From the NCBI GenBank assembly GCA_011064905.1, contig JAAKFW010000005.1:1-19473 (forward strand): a DNA stretch of 19,473 nt, written 5' to 3'. Of the stretch, positions 1 to 6,417 are shown piece after piece. The position numbers and the translations under genes were made by a program. How positions within the stretch are numbered: position 1 is the stretch's first letter; each line of letters starts with the position of its first letter. This DNA is from Candidatus Anoxychlamydiales bacterium. GTDB lineage: Bacteria > Chlamydiota > Chlamydiia > Chlamydiales > SM23-39. The notes beneath the pieces were generated by a model. That model saw only the letters and a list, made by a program, of their open reading frames with translations, was not told the DNA's origin and did not search any database.

Positions 1-1
1 T

Positions 2-124
2 TTTGAAGTTCCAATAAAAAAAGGCAAAGAATTAATAAAACTCTTGCAGGAGAATCTCTCTGGTTATATGGTTCCAAAATATGTTAGGGAAATTCCAAAT
101 AAAAAAAGTAAATCTTTGATTTAA
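2..124 (+). CDS. AMP-forming acyl-CoA/acyl-ACP synthetase-like protein, C-terminal end (partial)
   Basis: This is the last 40 codons of a gene that enters from the left edge, ending at TAA 122-124. The residues LLQENLSGYMVPKYVREIPN resemble the mobile C-terminal domain of AMP-forming (ANL superfamily) acyl-CoA synthetases, where a segment like 'L..YKVPKYV..' is followed by 'ELPKT..GK(I/V)'. These enzymes activate fatty acids with ATP. Oddly, the usual Gly-Lys carrying the adenylation lysine is not clearly present: the protein reads KKSKSLI and stops at once. The end may be divergent, truncated or inactive. Family membership rests on a short stretch only, so the assignment is tentative. Confidence 0.45.
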   Translation, partial: FEVPIKKGKELIKLLQENLSGYMVPKYVREIPNKKSKSLI

Positions 125-135
125 AAAAGATTTTT
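110..135 (+). terminator. Weak stem-loop overlapping the stop codon of the first gene
   Basis: The arms AAATCTTT (110-117) and AAAGATTT (126-133) form an 8-bp stem around an 8-nt loop that contains the TAA stop, followed by a few Ts and a T-rich stretch near 140-150. It resembles a weak intrinsic terminator. The stem is nearly all A-T, so its strength is doubtful. Confidence 0.3.
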
Positions 136-281
136 ACGATTTCCTTTTTGGAGCTTTTTCAAAAAAATATTATCAAAACCAAGCTCAACTTAGAAAACGG
201 TAAATTATTTCAATAATATTGGGCCCTATTTTATCAAACTCCTTATTATTAGATGTTTATGAAAATACCTCTCATTTTTCC

Positions 282-425
282 ATATCATAAAAATCGGTTT
301 TCTTAATTTTATGATATTATTTTAAAGAAGATTTCATATCATAAAAATGAGTTTTCTTGATTTTATGATATGATTTTATTATAATTCTGATATCATAAAA
401 TTAGTTTTTTTGGATTTTATGATAT
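282..425. repeat. Array of three 36-bp palindromes with exact 54-bp period
   Basis: Three units lie at 282-317, 336-371 and 390-425. Each has a left arm ATATCATAAAA, a 14-nt centre and a right arm TTTTATGATAT, with perfect 11-bp complementarity (12 bp for unit 2, extending to 335 and 372). The centres are related but not identical (pattern roughly GTTTTCTTGA). The two gaps are 18 bp each and differ in sequence. The array lies between the acyl-CoA synthetase-like tail and the ATPase gene. Unit 2 overlaps the predicted -35 element and unit 3 overlaps the predicted start of transcription. The likeliest reading is a phased operator array for a dimeric regulator; RNA hairpins are a second option. 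Confidence 0.85.
357..385 (+). promoter_or_regulatory. Predicted sigma66/sigma70-type promoter of the AAA+ ATPase gene
   Basis: TTGATT (357-362) and TATAAT (380-385) are separated by 17 bp, a near-consensus arrangement. The -35 element lies in the centre and right arm of palindrome unit 2, and the -10 lies in the gap before unit 3. Transcription would begin near 392, placing unit 3 in the 5' untranslated region of the gene starting at 461. Confidence 0.55.
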
Positions 426-460
426 GAACTTTTTAGTTAACTTGTTAAAAAGGATAGAAA

Positions 461-1894
461 ATGACTCGTTTTATAGGTAGAAAAAGAGAGCTCGAATCCC
501 TCCACTCAGTTTTGAAAAAACAAAGCTCTTCTTTGATTGTAATAAGAGGAAGAAGAAGAATAGGAAAGAGTCGATTAATAGCCGAATTCGGACTGCGAAT
601 GCGCACCGTTTTTTTTGCCGGACTGCCTCCTTCCCCAGAGACAACCGATAAAAGCCAAAGAGAAGAATTTGCAAGACAGATGCAAAGAGAACTTCAAATC
701 CCACTACCTAGATCAGATGATTGGGGAGATTTATTTTGGATTTTAGAAAATTCTGTCAAAAAAGATCGAGTCATCATAGTTTTCGATGAAATTTCTTGGA
801 TAGGTTCAAAAGATCCTGATTTTTTAGGAAAGCTAAAAAATGCTTGGGATCTTAGATTTTCAAAAAACCCTAAACTTCTTTTGATTCTTTGTGGCTCGGT
901 TTCTAGCTGGATTGAAAAAAATATATTAAGCAATACAGGATTTGTTGGCAGAATTTCTTTAGATTTAATTATTCGAGAAATGCCTCTATCAGATTGTCTT
1001 AAATTTTGGAAAGATCAAGAGAGAAACATTGCTCCTTATGAAGTTTTTAAAGCGCTTGCTGTAACAGGTGGCGTTCCCCGTTATTTAGAAGAAATTATTT
1101 CAACTCAAACTGCTGAAGAAAATATTCATCGACTTTGTTTTCGTAGAGAAGGACTTTTATTTAATGAATTCGATCGTATTTTTAATGATCTTTTCGCAAA
1201 ACGTAATGAAATTTATAGTAAAATATTAAAACTTTTAGCTGAAAAGCCTGCAACTCTATCAGAGATATATACAGTATTAGAAGTTCAACCAAGTGGCGCT
1301 TGTTTAAATTATATGAATGATCTCATCCAAGCTGGGTTTGTTACACGCAATCATCTTTGGAGTATTAAAACAGGCTCAACATCTAATTTGAGCTATTTCC
1401 GAGTGAGTGATAATTATATTAGATTCTATTTGAAAATGATCTTTCCTAACAAAAAACAAATTTCTGAATCTCTCTTTCAAAAAAGAAGTGTAACAACTCT
1501 TCCAAACTGGTCTTCTATCATGGGATTGCAATTTGAAAATTTAGTACTCAATAATTTTCTCTCACTTTGTAATAAATTAAATATACCTTTAGAAGAAGTT
1601 CAGCAAAACGGTCCTTTTTTTCAAAAAAAAACCAAGGTGCAGCAAGGCTGTCAAATAGATCTTATGATTCAAACCTATTATAATTGTATATATATATGTG
1701 AAATTAAGTTTTCAAAAAATCATATTTCAAGCTCTACAATTGAAGAAGTAAAAGAAAAAATTAAAAGATTAACCATTCCTAAAGGCTATTCTATAAAACC
1801 GGTGCTCATTCATGTAAATGGCGTATCTCCAAAAATAAAAGAGGATAGATTTTTTGCTCATGTTATTGATTTTTCTGAATTATTCAAAAGTTAA
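461..1894 (+). CDS. AAA+ ATPase of the archaeal-type family with C-terminal DUF234/PD-(D/E)XK-like domain
   Basis: This 477-residue protein starts with the signature of the 'ATPase domain predominantly from Archaea' family: FIGRKREL near residues 4-11, Walker A GRRRIGKS (30-37), Walker B VIIVFDE (104-110), a sensor-like LILCGSVSSW (141-150) and GGVPRYLE (203-210). After a helical/winged-helix-like middle, the C-terminus looks like DUF234: LQFENLV (356-362), then GCQIDLM (396-402) and CEIKFS (413-418). The spacing Glu359, Asp400, Glu414-x-Lys416 resembles a PD-(D/E)XK nuclease core. The start is supported by AAGGAT about 8 nt upstream. It converges on the fic gene and has no obvious operon partner. 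Members of this family are abundant in symbionts and mobile regions and their role is poorly known; nuclease activity here is inference. Confidence 0.85.
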   Translation: MTRFIGRKRELESLHSVLKKQSSSLIVIRGRRRIGKSRLIAEFGLRMRTVFFAGLPPSPETTDKSQREEFARQMQRELQIPLPRSDDWGDLFWILENSVKKDRVIIVFDEISWIGSKDPDFLGKLKNAWDLRFSKNPKLLLILCGSVSSWIEKNILSNTGFVGRISLDLIIREMPLSDCLKFWKDQERNIAPYEVFKALAVTGGVPRYLEEIISTQTAEENIHRLCFRREGLLFNEFDRIFNDLFAKRNEIYSKILKLLAEKPATLSEIYTVLEVQPSGACLNYMNDLIQAGFVTRNHLWSIKTGSTSNLSYFRVSDNYIRFYLKMIFPNKKQISESLFQKRSVTTLPNWSSIMGLQFENLVLNNFLSLCNKLNIPLEEVQQNGPFFQKKTKVQQGCQIDLMIQTYYNCIYICEIKFSKNHISSSTIEEVKEKIKRLTIPKGYSIKPVLIHVNGVSPKIKEDRFFAHVIDFSELFKS

Positions 1895-1918
1895 AAAAAT
1901 GTAAATTTATTAACTTTT
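1886..1918 (+). terminator. Weak AT stem-loop at the end of the ATPase gene
   Basis: AAAAGTTAA (1886-1894, including the stop codon) and TTAACTTTT (1910-1918) form a 9-bp stem with an AT-only loop. It sits where a terminator would be expected before the convergent fic gene, but it has only one G-C pair, so support is weak. Confidence 0.3.
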
Positions 1919-2005
1919 CATGTCAATTTTCTCATAGTTTTTTTCCCTTTTAGGTAAAAAACTAATATTTTTAAATAACTAACTTTTTTTTAAACTGATA
2001 GGGGC

Positions 2006-2042
2006 CTTAAAAAGAGTCTAAGAAATTAAACTATTTCTTAGA
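2006..2042 (-). terminator. Intrinsic terminator of the fic gene
   Basis: TCTAAGAAAT (2017-2026) and ATTTCTTAGA (2033-2042) form a perfect 10-bp stem with a 6-nt loop, beginning 3 nt after the fic stop codon. Read on the minus strand, the hairpin is followed by CTCTTTTTAAGG, a T tract. The plus strand has no T tract after it, so it serves the minus-strand gene. Confidence 0.65.
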
Positions 2043-2045
2043 GAA

Positions 2046-3131
2046 CTAGTCCAAATATTTTTTATACTTAGAAGCAAGTTGATATTTTCGATTTTTTTTG
2101 GATAGATCACTTATATTAATAAAACTCTCCTCCACCCATTTTTCACATAAAGCTCGAGAACTTCTTGGTTGCAATTTACAAAGTTCTTCAACATCTCTTG
2201 ATGTTAAATTTGTATTTGCTTGAAAAAACGTTAATATTATTCTTTTACGAGCATCTAATTGATTTAAGAGTTTTGATTTATCTTGCAGGCCTTTAATGGA
2301 GCTTTTTTTAGCTTGCTCTTTGATTCTATTAAAACTATACGCCATACCTTCTAAAAAATATTCAATCCATTTAGAAATATCGGCTTTTTCTCTTCCTAAA
2401 TAATAGTTATGCGAAGGCCCTACATTTAAACCCTCATAATAACCAGATAAGTTTTCAGCATAATACTCATCTAAAGAATACAGTCCTTTCAGATCATATT
2501 TCCAGATATGCATAATTAAGGTAGCTAATAATCTTGCCGTTCTACCGTTACCATCATAATAAGGATGAATAGTAGCAAACTGATAATGCGCGATAGCTGC
2601 AACAATTGGAATAGGAAAATTTTTAATAGATTTTTCTATCCAATCAATTAAATCTTTTATCAAAATAGCTACATCTTTAGCTTCGGGAGGCAAATAAACA
2701 ATTGCATTTGTTCTACTATCTCGAATAACATTTTGTCCATCTCTATAAGCAGATGGTTTTACACCTTTTTTTCCTCCGCCCATAACTAAAGCATGCAATA
2801 ATTTAATATCTTTTTCATTTATTTGATTTCGTTGTTTAGCAATGTTTTCAACTATTTCTAAAGCAATGTAATATCCCTTTACTTCTTTTTCGTCTCTTTT
2901 TCTATCTTGTATACGCTTGGATTTTTTTATAGTTAAATTTACTTCATTTTGCGTTAGTTTATTTCCCTCAATCATTGTGGAGAAATGAGTTGATTGAAGC
3001 TTGGCTGTTTCTCTAAGGCTCAATAAAACGCTAGGAGTAATAGGAAGATGGATAATGCTCTCTTTTAAACTCTCAATTTGCATTAAAGATTTTGCCATTT
3101 TAGGTGAAATCTGAAACTTTGGTTTAAACAT
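2046..3131 (-). CDS. Class II Fic family protein (predicted AMP transferase)
   Basis: This 361-residue protein carries the Fic core HPYYDGNGRTAR (189-200), matching HxFx(D/E)GNGRxxR; His189 is the expected catalytic base. An N-terminal inhibitory helix motif (S/T)xxxE(G/N) is visible as STMIEGN (51-57), with Glu55 as the predicted autoinhibitory glutamate, so it belongs to class II, which carries its own inhibitor and needs no separate antitoxin. A flap-like segment YRDGQNVIRD lies near 129-138. The C-terminal ~70 residues look like a winged helix (SRDVEELCKL...SSRALCEKW), which could bind DNA. Fic enzymes usually transfer AMP to hydroxyl side chains of proteins; the target is not visible from sequence. 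AAGG lies 6 nt before ATG, supporting this start. Its promoter is covered by four 11-bp repeats, suggesting autoregulation (inference). Confidence 0.92.
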   Translation of the reverse strand: MFKPKFQISPKMAKSLMQIESLKESIIHLPITPSVLLSLRETAKLQSTHFSTMIEGNKLTQNEVNLTIKKSKRIQDRKRDEKEVKGYYIALEIVENIAKQRNQINEKDIKLLHALVMGGGKKGVKPSAYRDGQNVIRDSRTNAIVYLPPEAKDVAILIKDLIDWIEKSIKNFPIPIVAAIAHYQFATIHPYYDGNGRTARLLATLIMHIWKYDLKGLYSLDEYYAENLSGYYEGLNVGPSHNYYLGREKADISKWIEYFLEGMAYSFNRIKEQAKKSSIKGLQDKSKLLNQLDARKRIILTFFQANTNLTSRDVEELCKLQPRSSRALCEKWVEESFINISDLSKKNRKYQLASKYKKYLD

Positions 3132-3144
3132 CTTGAACCTTTTT

Positions 3145-3188
3145 TGCCATTAAACTGCCATTATTATGCCATTAAACTGCCATTAAAA
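3145..3188. repeat. Four tandem 11-bp direct repeats in the fic promoter
   Basis: Units are TGCCATTAAAC (3145-3155), TGCCATTATTA (3156-3166), TGCCATTAAAC (3167-3177) and TGCCATTAAAA (3178-3188). TGCCATT is invariant. The 11-bp period is about one helical turn, so bound proteins would stack on one face. The array begins 14 bp upstream of the fic start codon and covers the predicted spacer, -10 region and transcription start. Confidence 0.85.
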
Positions 3189-3192
3189 TCAA
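3163..3192 (-). promoter_or_regulatory. Predicted fic promoter embedded in the 11-bp repeat array
   Basis: On the minus strand TTGATT (3192-3187) and CATAAT (3168-3163) are spaced by 18 bp. The -10 spans the junction of the second and third repeat units and the spacer covers units 3 and 4. Transcription would start near 3156, giving a short leader of about 25 nt. Confidence 0.45.
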
Positions 3193-3253
3193 ATAATTTT
3201 TTATAAAATACCTTGTTTTTCAGAATCTTACTAACGATTTTATATTAAGCGAC

Positions 3254-5020
3254 TTACATTCTATCTAAAGGTTTGAGGCCCAAGATGTCAAAACCTGCTT
3301 TTAAAACCTTTTGAGTCATATGACACAGTAGAAGTCTAGAGTTTTGCTCTAAAGCATCCATTACCTTACAATCTCTAAAAAAGACATTAAACTTAGTTGC
3401 CAGATCATATAAATAATCGGTTAGCCTATTAGGCAAAAGATCTCTTGCCATTAGCTCTAAAACTTCTGCAAATCTAATCAAATGAACTCCCAAAGACACC
3501 TCAGATGGATGCTTTAATTCTATAACATCTGTTTTGAGTAGCTTTTCAATATTTTCATTCACTTTTCTTTTAATGGAGAGAATTCTAACGTATGAATAAA
3601 ATAAAAATGCTGCTGTATTGCCCTCGAGTGACAACATTTTTTCATAAGAAAAGGTGTAGTCTTTTATTCTGTGATTAGATAGATCTGCATATTTTATAGC
3701 GCTAATTCCTAAATTTATTGCATATTCATCTAAAGTTTTTTTATCTAAATCTTTTAACCTTTCTTTTAGAATTTTTCTTGAATGATCTACAGCTTTATAT
3801 AAAAGATCTATTAGCTTTTCAGTTTCTCCTGATCTTGTTTTGAACTTTTTCTTATCTTCTCCGAGAACCACTCCAAAAGTTACGTGATCGAACTTTGTTT
3901 TATTTGGATCTAAATATTTAGCTTTAACAACTAGAGGATAGATCATTTGAAAATGAAGTGCTTGCCCTGAATCTGTAACGATAATAATTCTATCAGCTTT
4001 CTCTACTTCGCATCTGTGTTTAAATCCTGCAATATCTGTTGTATCGTAGTTATATCCTCCATCTGATTTTTGAACCATAATAGGAAGAGGATTGCCTTCT
4101 CTATTTTTAAAACCTTCTATAAAAACGCATTTAGCTCCATTAGACTCTTTTATTAAACCTTTTTTTTCTAAATCTTTTACAATTATTGGTAGATCTTCAT
4201 TATAAAAAGATTCTCCTCTCTCTTCTATCTTCACATCCAATAAATTATATATCTCATTAAAAGCCTCTCTAGATACGTCATAAATTATCTCCCAAACCTC
4301 TATTGCTGTTCTTTCTTTAGCCTGAAGATTTATAACCTCTAATTGAGATTTCTTTTTAAAATCAGGTTCTTCATCAAAAAGTTTTTTTGCCTCTTTGTAC
4401 CAAGTGGTTAAAGTAGTTAGATCTGCTTTTTTTTCTTTTGATATAATTTTTGGTTGATGACTTTTTAAGTAGTGAATAAGCATTCCAAATTGAGTGCCCC
4501 AATCCCCTACATGATTTAATCTTAAAACATCTTCACCTAGAAATTCGAAAAGCCTTGCTATGCTATCTCCAATAATCGTCGATCTTAAATGACCTACGTG
4601 CAATTCTTTTGCAATGTTTGGAGATGAAAATTCAACGATAATTTTTTTAGGTTTTATAACTTTTTTAATACCGAGTTTAGGATCAAACAGATTTTTATTT
4701 AAAACGCAGGATAAAAAATAACTATTAAGTTTTAGATTTATAAAACCAGGACCTGCTATTTCAATTTCAGAGAAAATTTCTTTTTCTTCTTCTAATAGTT
4801 CGATATTAAAAATTATTTTCTCAGCAATTTTTTTAGGATTTTCTTTTAAGAGTCTGGCAAGCTTTAAAGCGCTATTGCATTGATAATGACCAAAGTTTTC
4901 ATCTAAACAGATTGCGACATCTGCCAGAGCATCTTTTGTAGTTATATTACCTTCAAAGCTTTTTAAAATAGCTTCAGTTAATCTATTTTGCAAAAAATCT
5001 ATTAATAATCCATTAATCAT
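3254..5020 (-). CDS. argS: Arginyl-tRNA synthetase
   Basis: This class I synthetase charges tRNA-Arg with arginine using ATP in the cytosol. At 588 residues it has the usual length. The N-terminal Arg-S domain carries GHYQCNSAL (44-52). The HIGH-type motif is HVGH (141-144) within SSPNIAKELHVGHLRST. NHVGDWGTQFG (169-179) is characteristic of ArgRS. The KMSK-equivalent region is KKKFKTRSGE (390-399), the degenerate form usual in this enzyme. An anticodon-binding DALR-type C-terminus ends the protein. The start ATG overlaps the 3' end of the leucine dehydrogenase gene by 8 nt, so the two are probably co-transcribed and translationally coupled. No terminator with a T tract was found downstream. 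Confidence 0.97.
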   Translation of the reverse strand: MINGLLIDFLQNRLTEAILKSFEGNITTKDALADVAICLDENFGHYQCNSALKLARLLKENPKKIAEKIIFNIELLEEEKEIFSEIEIAGPGFINLKLNSYFLSCVLNKNLFDPKLGIKKVIKPKKIIVEFSSPNIAKELHVGHLRSTIIGDSIARLFEFLGEDVLRLNHVGDWGTQFGMLIHYLKSHQPKIISKEKKADLTTLTTWYKEAKKLFDEEPDFKKKSQLEVINLQAKERTAIEVWEIIYDVSREAFNEIYNLLDVKIEERGESFYNEDLPIIVKDLEKKGLIKESNGAKCVFIEGFKNREGNPLPIMVQKSDGGYNYDTTDIAGFKHRCEVEKADRIIIVTDSGQALHFQMIYPLVVKAKYLDPNKTKFDHVTFGVVLGEDKKKFKTRSGETEKLIDLLYKAVDHSRKILKERLKDLDKKTLDEYAINLGISAIKYADLSNHRIKDYTFSYEKMLSLEGNTAAFLFYSYVRILSIKRKVNENIEKLLKTDVIELKHPSEVSLGVHLIRFAEVLELMARDLLPNRLTDYLYDLATKFNVFFRDCKVMDALEQNSRLLLCHMTQKVLKAGFDILGLKPLDRM

Positions 5021-6161
5021 TTTCTTTAGTGTGATGAAAATATAATTTATCTGTCCTTCTACCTATACCTGATTTCATTTTAAATTGCGCTAATTTTATT
5101 GCAGCTTCGTTGGTTGTAATATCATTTTGATCAGCTATTTTAAAAATTTCTAATATTGATGTATATATGTTATCGATTTTATTTCTAGATTTTATCGGAG
5201 AGTAACCTTCTTTATCCAATTCAAAAGACACGTTAATTAATCCTCCCGCATTAACAACAAAATCAGGAGCATATAAAATATTTTTATCTTTTAAAACTTG
5301 AGCGTGCCTATCTTCCAAAAGCTGATTATTAGCAGCTCCACAAATAGCTTTGCATTTTAGATCTTTTATTGTTTCATCATTTATCGTTCCTCCGATTGCT
5401 GCTGGAACAAAAATATCGCACTCTTGTTTATGGATATCTTCTGCTTTTACAATTTTTGCAACGTTTGAAAATTTTTTTAATTTTGTCTCATCTATATCAC
5501 TAATAATAATATCAGCTCCCTGCCAAAATAGGTGTTCAATCAAATAATGGGCAACGCTGCCCATTCCTTGAATAGCTATTGTTTTACCTTTTATTGACGC
5601 AGCTCCATATAGTTTTTTTAAAGTTGCTAGAATGCCTTTAAAAACTCCCCAAGCTGTAAATTTAGAAGGATTGCCTGAGCTTTTTTCATGTGGCAGACCT
5701 ACAACATATTTTGTTTTTTCATGAATAATCATAACTTCTTTTGGAGTGCATCCCATATCTTCAGAGCAAATATATTTACCATCTAAAATAGCAACAGCTT
5801 CACCAAAGGATTTTAAAAGTTTTTCAGTTTTATCTTTATTATCTTTAATAACAATTACACTCTTCCCTCCACCTAAACCAACTTCTGACATCGCCGCTTT
5901 ATAAGTCATTCCCTTAGATAAGCGAAGTGCATCTGTTAAAGCATCATCAAAACTTTTATACTTTGCAATTCTAGTGCCGCCAAGAGCAATGCCCAGCGTT
6001 GTATCATGCATTGCAATAATCGCTAAAAGGTTTGTTTTCTCGTTTGTAATTTTATAAACAGCTTCGTAACCTTCAATTTGTAAACTTTCAAATGTAAAAT
6101 CCAAATATTTTTTTATATTGTTTTTTTTCTTAGTATTATTTTTTTGGATATGAGTAGACAT
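5013..6161 (-). CDS. ldh: Leucine dehydrogenase-like Glu/Leu/Phe/Val dehydrogenase
   Basis: The 382-residue protein is an NAD-dependent amino acid dehydrogenase, which reversibly deaminates a branched-chain amino acid to its 2-oxo acid. Visible family features are ALGGTRIAKY (59-68), GMTYKAAM (84-91) with substrate-binding Lys88, GLGGGKSVI (95-103) with catalytic Lys100, SEDMGCTP (133-140) with Asp135, and the dinucleotide fold IQGMGSVAHYL (197-207) followed by acidic SDID (221-224), which favours NAD over NADP. The pattern fits leucine rather than glutamate dehydrogenase. The first ~20 residues are a lysine/asparagine-rich extension. A strong AAGGAG lies 5 nt before the ATG. Chlamydia has a leucine dehydrogenase (CT773), but I do not recall it beside argS. 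Substrate preference is inferred from family resemblance. Confidence 0.9.
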   Translation of the reverse strand: MSTHIQKNNTKKKNNIKKYLDFTFESLQIEGYEAVYKITNEKTNLLAIIAMHDTTLGIALGGTRIAKYKSFDDALTDALRLSKGMTYKAAMSEVGLGGGKSVIVIKDNKDKTEKLLKSFGEAVAILDGKYICSEDMGCTPKEVMIIHEKTKYVVGLPHEKSSGNPSKFTAWGVFKGILATLKKLYGAASIKGKTIAIQGMGSVAHYLIEHLFWQGADIIISDIDETKLKKFSNVAKIVKAEDIHKQECDIFVPAAIGGTINDETIKDLKCKAICGAANNQLLEDRHAQVLKDKNILYAPDFVVNAGGLINVSFELDKEGYSPIKSRNKIDNIYTSILEIFKIADQNDITTNEAAIKLAQFKMKSGIGRRTDKLYFHHTKEND

Positions 6162-6190
6162 TTTTTCTCCTTAAAAATTAATAAGTTCTT

Positions 6191-6213
6191 CTTTATTTAT
6201 GTGTTAAATAAAG
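6191..6213. promoter_or_regulatory. Perfect 9-bp inverted repeat in the ldh promoter region
   Basis: CTTTATTTA (6191-6199) and TAAATAAAG (6205-6213) surround a 5-nt centre, about 30 bp upstream of the ldh start. The right arm overlaps the predicted -10 element of ldh. It could be an operator or, once transcribed, a leader hairpin. Confidence 0.5.
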
Positions 6214-6238
6214 TAACATTTTTTATATACAAAAGCAA
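6210..6238 (-). promoter_or_regulatory. Predicted promoter of the ldh-argS operon
   Basis: On the minus strand TTGCTT (6238-6233) and TACTTT (6215-6210) are 17 bp apart. Transcription would begin near 6203, inside the 9-bp inverted repeat. The -10 element is a poor match and other AT-rich hexamers in this 211-bp divergent region could serve instead. Confidence 0.35.
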
Positions 6239-6417
6239 CATTAATTTATTCTAAATTAACATAATTAAAATTAACCATGATTATTTCTTCATATAATAAA
6301 TTATATTTTTATTTACAATAACACTGATATACTTTGTTTTAAACTTGCTAAAATATAGCTAACATATTAAATTTGAATATCAACAAAAAAAATGTTATGG
6401 AATCTTTAGAGGAAAAA

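Noticed and set aside
228..264. A possible fourth, degenerate palindrome one period upstream of unit 1
   Set aside because: Matches to the arms are out of register and no better than expected in such AT-rich DNA.
282..425. CRISPR-like layout: equal 36-bp repeats with equal-length, differing spacers
   Set aside because: Gaps are only 18 bp, there are only three units, the repeats are near-complete palindromes with drifting centres, and no cas gene is nearby. The overlap with a good promoter fits an operator array better.
6373..6417. Longer N-terminus for the CT538-like gene using TTG 6373 or ATG 6397
   Set aside because: Neither has a ribosome-binding site, whereas ATG 6418 has AGAGGA at ideal spacing.
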